A DNA stretch of 64,000 nucleotides from Citromicrobium sp. UBA3494 (GTDB taxonomy: Bacteria; Pseudomonadota; Alphaproteobacteria; Sphingomonadales; Sphingomonadaceae), in the NCBI GenBank assembly GCA_002377695.1, contig DFQH01000001.1, positions 607,583 to 671,582 on the forward strand. The letters run 5' to 3'. A model generated the notes under the pieces. The model did not search any database, was not told the DNA's origin, and was given only the letters and a program-made list of their open reading frames with translations. Positions 42,355 through 51,171 of the stretch are shown here, one piece after another. The position numbers were made by a program, and so were the translations under genes. Within the stretch, counting starts at the first letter, position 1. Every line of letters begins with the position of its first letter.

Positions 42355-43274
42355 GATTGATTCTCCACTTTCGCAACGTCCGCGCGCAGCTTGGCGACCA
42401 CGTCCTCCACGCTGGAGCGCGGGTTGCGGGTAAGATCGTAATGGTGCGCCTTGCGGGCGGCCCGGTCGAACCAGATCCGCCCTTGCGCGTGTTTCGGGCG
42501 CTTGCTGGCGAGCCACAGCGCGGTGTCCGCCCCTTGCGCGGGAGAGCGCAGCAGCGGGCCGATCCAGCGGTCCATCCAGGGCAGCGCGTCGGAGACGCCC
42601 TGCGTCGCCACCCATCCCGGATGCATCGTATAGGCGTCGACGCGCGCCGCCCAGTGATCCGCCAGCGCCAGCTGCGCGCGCTTGTTGGCCGCATAGGCGA
42701 GAAAGCCGTTGTAGCGATCGGGCGGCAGATCGAGCAGGCTGGTATCGAGCGGCGCGTTGTACATCCCGCCCGATGCCATGTTGACCACCGCTGCCCCGTC
42801 CAGCTTGCCCTGCTCCAGCAGAGCTTCGGTCAGCGCGAACTGGCCAAGCAGGCTGGTCGCGTAGCTTTGTTCGAACCCCTCCGGCGTCAGACGATGGTCT
42901 GGGGGCAGGTTGCCGACATTGTTGATCAGCGCATCGAGTGGGCCGACCTCTTCGGCGAGCGACAGGTTGTCGGCCACAAGGGACAGGTCGCGCTCGATGG
43001 TCTCGAACGGCCCGCCATCCTTTTGCCTGCGGCCTTCGTCAGCCAGCGCCTTCAGCTTCTCCGCATTGCGGCCGACCGCGATGACGCGCGCGCCACGCCG
43101 GGCGGCGCCCAGCGCCAGCGCGCGTCCGATCCCGCCCGTCGCCCCCGTGACCAGCCAGCTTTGCCCTGCGAGCGACTTGCCCCCCGATCTGAGGGGCAAG
43201 CCGCGTGCAAGATAGCCGATCCGCGTGAAGGACGGAGCGAAGCGGGCGTAGAACGTTAGTGCCTTGGATGCCAT
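42351..43274 (-). CDS. Short-chain dehydrogenase (retinol-dehydrogenase-like)
   Basis: 307 aa from ATG 43274. Rossmann motif SWLVTGATGGIGRALALGAA, then NNVGNLPP (in place of NNAG), catalytic Ser in VVNMASGGMYN and YxxxK as FLAYAANKRAQLALAD. The N-terminal ~40 residues before the Rossmann motif (SKALTFYARFAPSFTRIGYL) are hydrophobic and may associate with the membrane. It starts 10 nt after the TonB receptor stop. Resembles dehydrogenases of hydrophobic alcohols. Confidence 0.88.
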   Translation of the reverse strand: MASKALTFYARFAPSFTRIGYLARGLPLRSGGKSLAGQSWLVTGATGGIGRALALGAARRGARVIAVGRNAEKLKALADEGRRQKDGGPFETIERDLSLVADNLSLAEEVGPLDALINNVGNLPPDHRLTPEGFEQSYATSLLGQFALTEALLEQGKLDGAAVVNMASGGMYNAPLDTSLLDLPPDRYNGFLAYAANKRAQLALADHWAARVDAYTMHPGWVATQGVSDALPWMDRWIGPLLRSPAQGADTALWLASKRPKHAQGRIWFDRAARKAHHYDLTRNPRSSVEDVVAKLRADVAKVENQS

Positions 43275-43284
43275 GCCGCCGCGA

Positions 43285-45669
43285 TCAGTACCTGACCTGG
43301 AACTGGATGGCGACCGAGCGCGGACGCGAGGCAGTGGCGTACTGCGTGTTCGCGCCGACATTGCTGGCGAAGGGAACCTGCGCCGCGTAGGTGCGGAACC
43401 GCTCGTCCAGCAGGTTCTTGCCCACCGCCGCGATGGTCCAGTTCTCGCCCCCGACGCCAACGCGCGCATCGACGATGGTGTAGCCGTCGACCACGCCCGC
43501 CGGATCCAGATTGTCATGCACGTTGTGTTCGCCCGTGTAGGACGCATCGGCATTGATCTTCAGGCGAAGGTCCCCGAACAGCGGCTTGTCGACCGAGAGC
43601 CCGCCGTAGACGTTGAACTCCGGCGTGAAGCGCCCGCGCCGGCCGGTGTAATCGCACAGCTGGACACCGCCCACCACGTCGCCATCGGGCGTTTCGCCGA
43701 AGGCGCAGTTGCCGCGGCGGAAATCGAGATACTCGAAATCGAGATAGGCCGCCGAAGCGTTGATCGCGATGCCCGGTGCAATGGCGTAGCGCGCATTGGC
43801 TTCGATGCCCTGCGTACGCGTTTCACCCGCATTGCCGACATTGAAGCCCACCGTTCCATCGAACTGGCTGATCTGCAGGTCCGAATAGGTCGAACGATAC
43901 AGAGTGACGCCGAAGGAGGCGCGGTTGCCCGGTAGGCTCGCCCGCAGGCCGAGCTCGTAGGAACTCACTTCCTCGTCATCGAAGCCGAAGGAGGTGTTGT
44001 TGTTGGACCGGGCATCGAAGCCGAAGCCCTTGTAGCCTTCGCGGTAGGAGCCGAACAGCAGGATGTCGTCGGTCACATCGAATTCGACCGCCAGCGACGG
44101 CACGATGTTCTTTTCCGAACGGCTGCGGTTCAGATCGTGGCCCGCGCCCGCCACGGCATTGTCGAGCGAGAAGCCAAGCGCGGTCTGCAGCACGGTAATC
44201 GGCACGGGGTTCGTCACCAGCGGCCCGTCGAAACTGAAGGCGCCGTTGCGTGCCACCAGACTGCGGCTGGCGGTCTTCTCGTCGATGGCGAGCCGCAGGC
44301 CGGGGATGATCCGGAAGCCGTCGGCCACCCGCCACTGCAGCTGGGCAAACAGAGAGTAGGTATCGCTGGTCTGTTCGAAATCGCGGACCGCGCCGATATC
44401 CGCGATGACGCCGAAGCCCAGGTTCGCAAGATCGGGCCCGAGCGCGGTGATATCGGAATAGTCGAGCTGGTTATGTTCGAAATAGGCGCCGGCAATCACG
44501 CTCAGGGGCAGAGAGTCGTCGGTGGCGACCCGGATTTCCTGGCTGAACTGCTCGTAGCTTTCACGCGTGAGCCCGCCCAGGATGCTGGCCGAGGTGAAAT
44601 CGAGATCCACGCTGGTGTCGCGATCATAGCCGACATAGCCGGTGACGGTGGTCAGCGTGGCCGATCCGAAATCGGTCTCCGTGGTGAAGGTGCCGTTGTA
44701 GAATTCGGTGTTGTCGAACTCGTCCTGGTCTGCCTGGCGGCGATAGTTGAAGCTGGTGTCCTGCAGCGCGCCCGGAAGACCGGCGCCGGTGAGCGCGGTT
44801 GCGAAGGTCAGGGGTACACCGGGGGCCGCCTCGGTTGTCGCCACGTCCTGGCTCACCACGAGGTTGCGCCCTTCGACGTCGAACTTGGAATATTCGCCCT
44901 TCAGCGTGGCGGTAAAGTTGCCGCTTTCATACCGGACCGTTGCGCGACCGGCGATTTCGTCCAGTCGCGGCTCGGTGCGGTCCTTCGTGGTGTTGAAGAC
45001 GTATCCGTTCTCCGTCAGTCCGCGAACTGCAAGCCTTGCCGAAAGGCCATCGGCCAGCGGTCCGGACACGAAGGCCTGCCCTTCGAACCCTTCGAACACA
45101 TCGGTATAGGTCGCGGTCGCACCCGCTTCGAGATAATCGGTCGGCTGCGCGGTGATGATGCTGAGCGCGCCGGCAGTCGAGTTCTTGCCGAACAGGATCG
45201 ATTGCGGGCCGCGCAGGACTTCCACGCGCTGCAGATCGAAGAAGGGCGCACGGGTCAGCTGCGCGCGGCCATAGCTCACGCCGTCGACGAACTGCGCGAC
45301 AGACTGTTCGAAAGCAGGGTCGTTGCCCGAGCCGATCCCGCGAATATAGGTCTGCGTGGTCAGGCCCGTCTGGGTGATCTGGAAGTTGGGTACCGAGAGT
45401 GTAACTTCCTCTAACGTACTGATTGCGGTGTCCGCGATATCCTCTCCCCCGATCACCTCGATCGAGATCGGAACGCGCGTTGCATCCTGTTCGCGGCGCT
45501 GCGCGGTAACGACGATTGTATCCAGCGCGGCGGCGTTATCCGCTTCGCCCGGCTGTTCGGCTACACCGTCGGCATCCGCGTCTCGTGTGGTCTGCGCGGA
45601 TGCACCGGACGACCACGCGAGCAGCGCCATGGCCGTCCCGAGATACAATGGTTGGGTGACGCTTTTCAT
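43285..45669 (-). CDS. TonB-dependent outer-membrane receptor
   Basis: 794 aa. A signal peptide (LYLGTAMALLAWSSGASAQ) is followed by a TonB box-like stretch LDTIVVTAQRREQD, the plug domain (LRGPQSILFGKNSTAGALSI) and a 22-strand barrel ending in the aromatic QFQVRY. It imports a large or hydrophobic substrate with energy from TonB-ExbBD. As first gene of an operon with an SDR, an NTF2-fold protein and an acyl-CoA ligase it is likely the uptake port for the substrate of this catabolic region, not a siderophore receptor. Confidence 0.95.
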   Translation of the reverse strand: MKSVTQPLYLGTAMALLAWSSGASAQTTRDADADGVAEQPGEADNAAALDTIVVTAQRREQDATRVPISIEVIGGEDIADTAISTLEEVTLSVPNFQITQTGLTTQTYIRGIGSGNDPAFEQSVAQFVDGVSYGRAQLTRAPFFDLQRVEVLRGPQSILFGKNSTAGALSIITAQPTDYLEAGATATYTDVFEGFEGQAFVSGPLADGLSARLAVRGLTENGYVFNTTKDRTEPRLDEIAGRATVRYESGNFTATLKGEYSKFDVEGRNLVVSQDVATTEAAPGVPLTFATALTGAGLPGALQDTSFNYRRQADQDEFDNTEFYNGTFTTETDFGSATLTTVTGYVGYDRDTSVDLDFTSASILGGLTRESYEQFSQEIRVATDDSLPLSVIAGAYFEHNQLDYSDITALGPDLANLGFGVIADIGAVRDFEQTSDTYSLFAQLQWRVADGFRIIPGLRLAIDEKTASRSLVARNGAFSFDGPLVTNPVPITVLQTALGFSLDNAVAGAGHDLNRSRSEKNIVPSLAVEFDVTDDILLFGSYREGYKGFGFDARSNNNTSFGFDDEEVSSYELGLRASLPGNRASFGVTLYRSTYSDLQISQFDGTVGFNVGNAGETRTQGIEANARYAIAPGIAINASAAYLDFEYLDFRRGNCAFGETPDGDVVGGVQLCDYTGRRGRFTPEFNVYGGLSVDKPLFGDLRLKINADASYTGEHNVHDNLDPAGVVDGYTIVDARVGVGGENWTIAAVGKNLLDERFRTYAAQVPFASNVGANTQYATASRPRSVAIQFQVRY

Positions 45670-45720
45670 GCTTGCTCTCCTCTCGTTCGTTCCGCTTCTT
45701 TCGGATACGATACGGGGAGG

Positions 45721-45765
45721 TGAATATCACAACTGGACTTAATCTCAAGCGGCGTAATCGCTTGA
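45721..45765 (-). promoter_or_regulatory. TonB-receptor promoter with inverted-repeat operator
   Basis: On the minus strand TTGAGA (45748-45743), a 16-nt spacer and TATTCA (45726-45721) form a promoter. The perfect inverted repeat TCAAGCG-N7-CGCTTGA (45745-45765) overlaps the -35, a repressor-type placement. A TGGACTTA string at 45734-45741 in the spacer recalls part of the 17-bp motif near 46916 and 47904, but the match is short. Confidence 0.6.
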
Positions 45766-45838
45766 TATCCGGACATGGGGCATCGCGTCGGCCATTCCTG
45801 CCGAACCGGAAGGTCTGCAATTTAGGAGAAATGGGGCC

Positions 45839-46852
45839 TCAGCCCGCGATCGATCCGCCCGCGATCGAATCGCCGCGGCTGCGCGATGCGGACTGGCCCT
45901 CCATCACCCAGCGGGTGCGCGCAGCCTGGATCGGCTCGCCCGTATTCCGGTCGCACACGACCGGATGGATCGGCTTGCCGGTGGTCAGATCGACCAGCGA
46001 GAGAGGCGGCGCATCCTGGTCGCACAGCCACCGCAGCGACCAGCCATGCGTGGCGAGCACGACGGGGTACAGCGCGCGCCCCGCTTCGGTCAGGCGGTAT
46101 TCGCTACGCGGCGGGCTCGACTGGTAGGCGCGCCTGACGAGGATCGAGCCGCCGACCAGCCGGTTCAGCCGGTCGGAAAGAATGTTGGGCGCCATGCCGG
46201 TGGCGGAGAGGAACTGCTCGAAGCGCCGCAGGCGGAAGAAGGCGCACCCCAGGACCATCCAGCTCCAGTAGTCGCCGATCAGCTCGACCGAGCGGTCTAT
46301 CATCGGGCGATCGACCGGCGGGCGCTTGCTGCGCCAGCGCCGCTGCGTCGGCGATTCCCGCTCGACGAGACCCGGGCCGACCTCCCAGCCGACGTTCTCG
46401 GGATCGATGGTGGAGCCTCCGGGGCCGTCCAGCACCACCGGGTCGAGCGCCTTGCGCGTCGCCGGATCGTAGAACACCATGTCGTAGCGCGACTGCATGC
46501 GCGATGGCGCGTGGTCGCGTTCCCACCGGCCCTGCATCAGCGCGATGCCGAACAGGTCGCGGCCCATCGCGGTCAGCCGGTATTCGGCGCGTCGGCGCCC
46601 GGGCGGTATGACACTGTCGAGCAGGCCGTTCTCCACCAGCCGCTTCAGGCGCCCCGAAAGGACGGTGCGGGGAATGTGCAGCGCTTCGGACCAGTCGTTG
46701 AACCGGCGAACGCCGTAAAAGGCCTCGCGCAGGATCAGCTGCGTCCACGCATCCCCGATCACCCCATGCGCGAGCGCGACCGGATTGCCGGTGACGAGCG
46801 CCCGGACGGAAGGCGAATCTGCCATTTTTATAGGGGGATGCGTCTCTTGCAT
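45839..46852 (-). CDS. Double-domain HxlR-type transcriptional regulator
   Basis: 337 aa from ATG 46852 (GTG 46858 or ATG 46825 also possible). Two winged-helix HxlR modules in one chain: module one has VIGDAWTQLILREAFYGVRR, FNDWSEALHIPRTVLSGRLK and AEYRLTAMG; module two has IGDYWSWMVLGCAFFRLRRF, LSATGMAPNILSDRLNRLVG and SEYRLTEAG. HxlR proteins normally dimerise, so this fusion would bind as an internal pseudo-dimer. It is divergent from the DUF1295/carotenoid-oxygenase operon and is its most likely regulator. Confidence 0.9.
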   Translation of the reverse strand: MQETHPPIKMADSPSVRALVTGNPVALAHGVIGDAWTQLILREAFYGVRRFNDWSEALHIPRTVLSGRLKRLVENGLLDSVIPPGRRRAEYRLTAMGRDLFGIALMQGRWERDHAPSRMQSRYDMVFYDPATRKALDPVVLDGPGGSTIDPENVGWEVGPGLVERESPTQRRWRSKRPPVDRPMIDRSVELIGDYWSWMVLGCAFFRLRRFEQFLSATGMAPNILSDRLNRLVGGSILVRRAYQSSPPRSEYRLTEAGRALYPVVLATHGWSLRWLCDQDAPPLSLVDLTTGKPIHPVVCDRNTGEPIQAARTRWVMEGQSASRSRGDSIAGGSIAG

Positions 46853-46915
46853 GTTCACGGGATGTAGAACCTTTCATCGAAGCTGGGCAACCGCGCACGG
46901 CGACTTCCGATTGCC

Positions 46916-46932
46916 ACTTGCGTTAGTGGACT
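46916..46932 (+). promoter_or_regulatory. Candidate HxlR binding motif, copy 1
   Basis: ACTTGCGTTAGTGGACT, 22 nt before the ATG at 46954 in the divergent gap with the HxlR gene. It matches the block at 47904-47920 at 16 of 17 positions. Two intergenic copies within 1 kb, each in front of a gene of one operon, argue for a regulator site. Confidence 0.6.
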
Positions 46933-46953
46933 ATTCTGTGTGATGAATTGTTC

Positions 46954-47904
46954 ATGGACATTCTCGACATCGCAGTTACCGCGATCCTGCTCGCGATCGC
47001 ATTGATCTGGATCATTGCCATGCCGGCCCGGGCGAAGGGCAAGACCTGGCACTATGCCCTTGTCGGCATACCGGCCCTCGTCTTCCTCATCGCGAGCAAC
47101 CTGCCCGCCGGGACATTGCGCGAATCGCTCGATGCCTGGCTTGCAGGCGGCGCGGCCGCTGCCCTGCTTCTGCTGCTCACCTGGGCGCTGGGAAGCATCA
47201 AGCGCAATCACGGCTTCATGGACATCTCCTATCCGCTGGCCCCGACGGCGATTGCGTGGACGGCTTTTCTCGTCGCTGGAGGCATGGCGACAGGCGGCAC
47301 GATGGCGCCGCTCGTCCTGGCTCTGGTCACGGTGTGGGCGCTGCGCCTTTTCGTTCAGACGATCGGCCAGAACCATGCCGAGGAACGCCAGCCCTATGCC
47401 GCATGGCGCAAGGCTTTCGGCCCGCAGTGGCGCTGGTGGAGCCTGTTTCAGGTCTATGGCCTGCAGGGCATTACCTTATGGCTGTGGGCGATTCCGCTGG
47501 CCTTCGCGGTACAGGCCGATTTCTCCCTCCCCTGGGCCATCGCCGGCGGAGCCGTGTGGCTGGCCGGCTTCGCGCTCCAGACGACGGCCGACCGGCAGCT
47601 GACGCGCTTCCGCGCCGATCCCGCCAACCGCGGCGCGATCCTCGACACCGGCGCATGGGCCATCGTGCGCCAGCCGAATTACCTCGGCGAATCGATGATG
47701 TGGTGGGGCTATTCCCTGTGCGCGCTCGCGCACCCGTGGGGATGGCTCACGGTGATCGGCCCGATCTTCGCCACATGGTTCATGGGCTTCGGTTCCGCCG
47801 GACCCTTCAAGGAAGCGCACATGCGGCGCACGCGCGGCGAGGCATGGGCCGCCTATTGCGCCCGCACCCCACGCTTCTTCCCGCTACCCCGGCCCACCGC
47901 CTAA
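46954..47904 (+). CDS. DUF1295 membrane protein (steroid 5-alpha-reductase-like)
   Basis: 316 aa from ATG 46954 (a TTG at 46948 is possible). Six or seven membrane helices; the C-terminal half matches DUF1295: LGSIKRNHGFMDISYPLAPT, GQNHAEERQPYAAWRKAFGP and GAWAIVRQPNYLGESMMWWG. The family is related to 5-alpha-reductases and isoprenylcysteine methyltransferases and probably acts on a lipidic substrate with NADPH or SAM. First gene of the operon with the carotenoid-oxygenase-family enzyme; its stop falls exactly at the start of motif copy 2. Confidence 0.85.
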   Translation: MDILDIAVTAILLAIALIWIIAMPARAKGKTWHYALVGIPALVFLIASNLPAGTLRESLDAWLAGGAAAALLLLLTWALGSIKRNHGFMDISYPLAPTAIAWTAFLVAGGMATGGTMAPLVLALVTVWALRLFVQTIGQNHAEERQPYAAWRKAFGPQWRWWSLFQVYGLQGITLWLWAIPLAFAVQADFSLPWAIAGGAVWLAGFALQTTADRQLTRFRADPANRGAILDTGAWAIVRQPNYLGESMMWWGYSLCALAHPWGWLTVIGPIFATWFMGFGSAGPFKEAHMRRTRGEAWAAYCARTPRFFPLPRPTA

Positions 47905-47934
47905 CTTGCGGTAGTGGACTTATTTTGTTATTCA
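47904..47934 (+). promoter_or_regulatory. Candidate HxlR motif copy 2 and promoter
   Basis: ACTTGCGGTAGTGGACT (47904-47920) repeats the 46916 motif with one change. TTGCGG (47906-47911), a 17-nt spacer and TATTCA (47929-47934) form a usable promoter 23 nt before the carotenoid-oxygenase ATG, so the motif would overlap the -35. Confidence 0.6.
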
Positions 47935-47956
47935 GACTGCACGAAAGGAAAGCCCT

Positions 47957-49387
47957 ATGAAACCGAGCGCTCTGGCAGAAGGCAACGTGAACGAACTGAA
48001 TCCCTACGTGCAGGGATTCTATGCCGCCCAACCCGAGGAAGTGACGAAGACCGATCTCGAAGTGATCGGCGAGCTTCCGACCGACCTGTGGGGCGCCTAT
48101 GTTCGCAACGGCCCCAACCCCTTCGAAGTCCCCGACGTGCCGCACCACTGGTTCGACGGCGAAGGCATGGTCCACTCGATCTATTTCGAGAACGGCAAGG
48201 CCGAGTATCGCAACCGTTACGTGCTCTCCGACGATAACGTCGCCGACATGAAGGGCGACGGGGCCGAGGCCCGCGGCGTGCTGGTTCCTTCCAACCGCGA
48301 CCGGCCGAACAAGGTCTACAAGGACACCGCCAACACCGATCTGGTGCTGCACGACGGCAAGCTGATGGCCCTGTGGTACATTTCCGGCACGCCTGTGCGG
48401 CTCGACGCGCGCACGCTGGAAACGCTGGGGAACGAGGATTTCGGCGGCAAGCTTCCGCGCAATGTCTCCGCCCACGGCAAGATCAACCCCGAAACGGGCG
48501 AATTCCTGTTCTTCGACTATTCGCTGTACGAACCCTGGATGAGCTTCGGCGTGGTCAGCCCCAAGAGCGAACTGACCCACTTCGCCAAGATCGACCTGCC
48601 AGGCCCGCGCCTGCCGCACGACATGGGCTTCACCGAGAATTACGTGATCCTGCATGATCTCCCGGTGGTGTTCACCGAAAGCGGGCTGCGCAACGGCATG
48701 TGGCAGATCAAGACCGAGCAGCGCGGCGCGCGTTTCGGTGTGGTGCCACGCAACGGGACCAACGACGACGTCAAATGGTTCGAGACCGATCCCTGCTACC
48801 TCTACCACGTCGCGAATTCGTGGGAGGAAGGCGACGAAGTGGTTATGGTTGCCTGCCGCATGGTGCCGAACAATTTCGATCCCGACCCTGCGCACGGCCA
48901 GTTTGCCAGCATGGTCAACGTCATGGCGCTGCATGCCTATGCATGGGAATGGCGCATGAACATGAAGACGGGCGAGATCACCTCGCGCCAGCTCGACGAC
49001 CGGCTCAGCGAATTTCCCGCGATCAACCAGGATTATGCGGGCCGCAAGACGCGCTATTCCTACCACGTCGCGATGGCGCACGAGCGCCTGCAGCGCTTCG
49101 AAGGCCTCATCAAGTACGACCTGGAGACCGGCGAGAAGCAGGAATACCTGTTCGAGGACGGACAGGGCGGTTCCGAACCGGTCTTCGCCCCGCGTACCGG
49201 TGCCAAGGACGAGGATGACGGCTATGTCATCACCTTCGTCACGCACACAGAAACGGGCGAATCCGAAGTGCTGATCCTCGACGCGAAGAAATTCGCCGAC
49301 GGGCCGATCGCGCGCATCCCCCTTCCCTCGCGCGTGCCTGCGGGCTTCCACGCGACCTGGGCGGACGGCGACAAGATCGCGGCCTGA
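47957..49387 (+). CDS. Carotenoid-oxygenase-family (lignostilbene/isoeugenol-type) dioxygenase
   Basis: 476 aa, RPE65/CCD superfamily. The four iron-ligand histidines are visible at H173 (SAHGKI), H221 (PHDMGFTENYV), H284 (LYHVANSWEE) and H465 (AGFHATW). It cleaves a C=C bond with O2 to give two carbonyl products. The length, the WGAYVRNGPNPFEVP start and the lack of a long N-terminal domain fit the bacterial LsdA/isoeugenol monooxygenase branch more than carotene 15,15'-dioxygenase. AAGGA lies 8 nt upstream of the ATG. The downstream aldehyde dehydrogenase would oxidise the aldehyde product. Confidence 0.9.
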   Translation: MKPSALAEGNVNELNPYVQGFYAAQPEEVTKTDLEVIGELPTDLWGAYVRNGPNPFEVPDVPHHWFDGEGMVHSIYFENGKAEYRNRYVLSDDNVADMKGDGAEARGVLVPSNRDRPNKVYKDTANTDLVLHDGKLMALWYISGTPVRLDARTLETLGNEDFGGKLPRNVSAHGKINPETGEFLFFDYSLYEPWMSFGVVSPKSELTHFAKIDLPGPRLPHDMGFTENYVILHDLPVVFTESGLRNGMWQIKTEQRGARFGVVPRNGTNDDVKWFETDPCYLYHVANSWEEGDEVVMVACRMVPNNFDPDPAHGQFASMVNVMALHAYAWEWRMNMKTGEITSRQLDDRLSEFPAINQDYAGRKTRYSYHVAMAHERLQRFEGLIKYDLETGEKQEYLFEDGQGGSEPVFAPRTGAKDEDDGYVITFVTHTETGESEVLILDAKKFADGPIARIPLPSRVPAGFHATWADGDKIAA

Positions 49388-49455
49388 ACTCCTGTCCGGG
49401 CACCCGCCCGGACACCGTGCCCCCGGCCGGACACCGACAAGAAGGATTGGCATTC

Positions 49456-51171
49456 ATGGCAACGCAAGCCACCGCGTCCCCCGACGCGGCGTACGAGGAA
49501 CTGTCTGCGCGTCACTTCGACACGCTCGCACGCGCAATCGAGGCGGTTTCGACCCGCGAGAGCTGGAGCCCGTTCTCCGACTCTCCGTCGAGCAAGATCC
49601 ACGGCGCGGAAAAGCCCGCCCAAGGGCAGGCCGCGTTCGAAGCGTGGCTCGGCAAGCGGTACGAGATCGATCAGCCCGGGATCACGGAATGGATCGGCGA
49701 CGAAGTCTCGCCCTACACCCGCCAGCCGCTCGGCATCACCTACCCCCGCAGCGAGCCTGCCGCGTTGATCGAAGCAGGCACCAAAGCCCTCGCAAGCTGG
49801 CGCAAGGTGGATTTCGAAACCCGCGCGCTGGTGTGCCTCGAAATCGCGCAGCGGCTTTACGACCGCAATTTCGAGATGGCGCACGCCATCATGCATGTTG
49901 CCGGGCAAAGCTATGTCCAGGCCTTTGCGGGCAGCGGGCCCAACGCGCTGGATCGCGGGATCGAGGCGCTGGCCTATGCCGTCAAGGCAATGCGCGACGT
50001 CACCCCGCATGCGGTGTGGCGGCGCAAGTTCGGGCCCGACGATGTGGCGCTGGAGAAGCACTATACGATCATGCCGCGCGGCCTTGCGCTGGTGATCTGC
50101 TGCGCCTCCTTCCCCACGTGGAATTCGCACCCCGCGCTGTTCGCCAACCTGGCGACGGGCAATCCGGCGATCATGAAGCCCCACCCCATCGCCATCTTCC
50201 CCGTCGCGATGACCGTGAAGATCGCGCGCGAGGTGCTGAGCGAATTCGGCTTCGATCCGAACGTCGTGACGCTGGCCACAGACACGCGTGAGCAGCCGGT
50301 CGCGCAGGCCTTCATCGACGATCCTGCGGTGCAGATCATCGATTTCACCGGCAGCGCGCGCTACGGCTCGCAGCTCGAAAACTCGATCACGAAGAAGGCG
50401 CTGTTCACCGAAACGAGCGGCGTCAACAGCGTGGTGATCGAATCGGTTGCGGACCTGACTACGACGGCGCGCGCGGTTGCGCGCTCGGCATCGCTGTTCT
50501 CTGCCCAGATGTGCACCAGCCCGCAGACCATCTTCGTTCCCGAAGACGGCATCAAGACCGGCGATGGCACGGCCTCCCCGCGCGAAGTCGCGCAGGCACT
50601 GGCCGACGAAATCGATGCACTGGTGGAAAATCCGAAGGCCGCAGCGGGCGTGATGGGCGCGGTGCAGGCCGAGCTCAGCATGGATGTGGTCGACACGGTT
50701 CGCAGCAAACTCGCGGCCCGCGAGGATGTGGAGATCGTGCGCGAAGCATCGCCCTACCCGCATCCCGAATACCCGGAGGCCCGCACGCTGACGCCGCTGG
50801 TCGCCGTCGTGCCTGCGGAGCTGGAAGCGGTCTACGCGGACGAGCAGTTCGGCCCGGTCCTGTTCGTTGTGCCGACGCACGGCGCGGACGATGCGGTGGC
50901 GCGCGCGACCCGGTTGGCGAAGGAGAACGGGACCATCGCGACCTATCTCTATTCGACGAACGAGGATTTCATCGCCCGGTCGACCGATGCTTACGAGGAG
51001 GCGGGCGCGAACCTCTCCATCAACCTTCACGGTTCGATGTGGATCAACTTCGCGGCGGCCTACAGCGATTACCACGTCACCGGGCTCAATCCCGCTGGCA
51101 ACGCCTCGCTCGCCGATCTCGCCTTCGTCGCCTCGCGCTTCCGCATCGTGCAGCGGCGGCGCCCTGAATGA
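49456..51171 (+). CDS. PaaN-like aldehyde dehydrogenase
   Basis: 571 aa from ATG 49456. NAD(P)-dependent oxidation of an aldehyde to an acid. The subfamily is indicated by ITEWIGDEVSPYTRQPLGIT and MHVAGQSYVQAFAGSGPNAL followed by DRGIEALAYAVKA; conserved ALDH elements are GNPAIMKPHPIAIFP, DFTGSARYG, the Glu in TETSGVN and the catalytic Cys in FSAQMCTSPQTIFVP. PaaN proteins are the aldehyde dehydrogenases linked to phenylacetate-type degradation. Here it sits after a C=C-cleaving dioxygenase, so a different aldehyde is likely. ATGA overlap with the thiolase downstream. Confidence 0.88.
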   Translation: MATQATASPDAAYEELSARHFDTLARAIEAVSTRESWSPFSDSPSSKIHGAEKPAQGQAAFEAWLGKRYEIDQPGITEWIGDEVSPYTRQPLGITYPRSEPAALIEAGTKALASWRKVDFETRALVCLEIAQRLYDRNFEMAHAIMHVAGQSYVQAFAGSGPNALDRGIEALAYAVKAMRDVTPHAVWRRKFGPDDVALEKHYTIMPRGLALVICCASFPTWNSHPALFANLATGNPAIMKPHPIAIFPVAMTVKIAREVLSEFGFDPNVVTLATDTREQPVAQAFIDDPAVQIIDFTGSARYGSQLENSITKKALFTETSGVNSVVIESVADLTTTARAVARSASLFSAQMCTSPQTIFVPEDGIKTGDGTASPREVAQALADEIDALVENPKAAAGVMGAVQAELSMDVVDTVRSKLAAREDVEIVREASPYPHPEYPEARTLTPLVAVVPAELEAVYADEQFGPVLFVVPTHGADDAVARATRLAKENGTIATYLYSTNEDFIARSTDAYEEAGANLSINLHGSMWINFAAAYSDYHVTGLNPAGNASLADLAFVASRFRIVQRRRPE

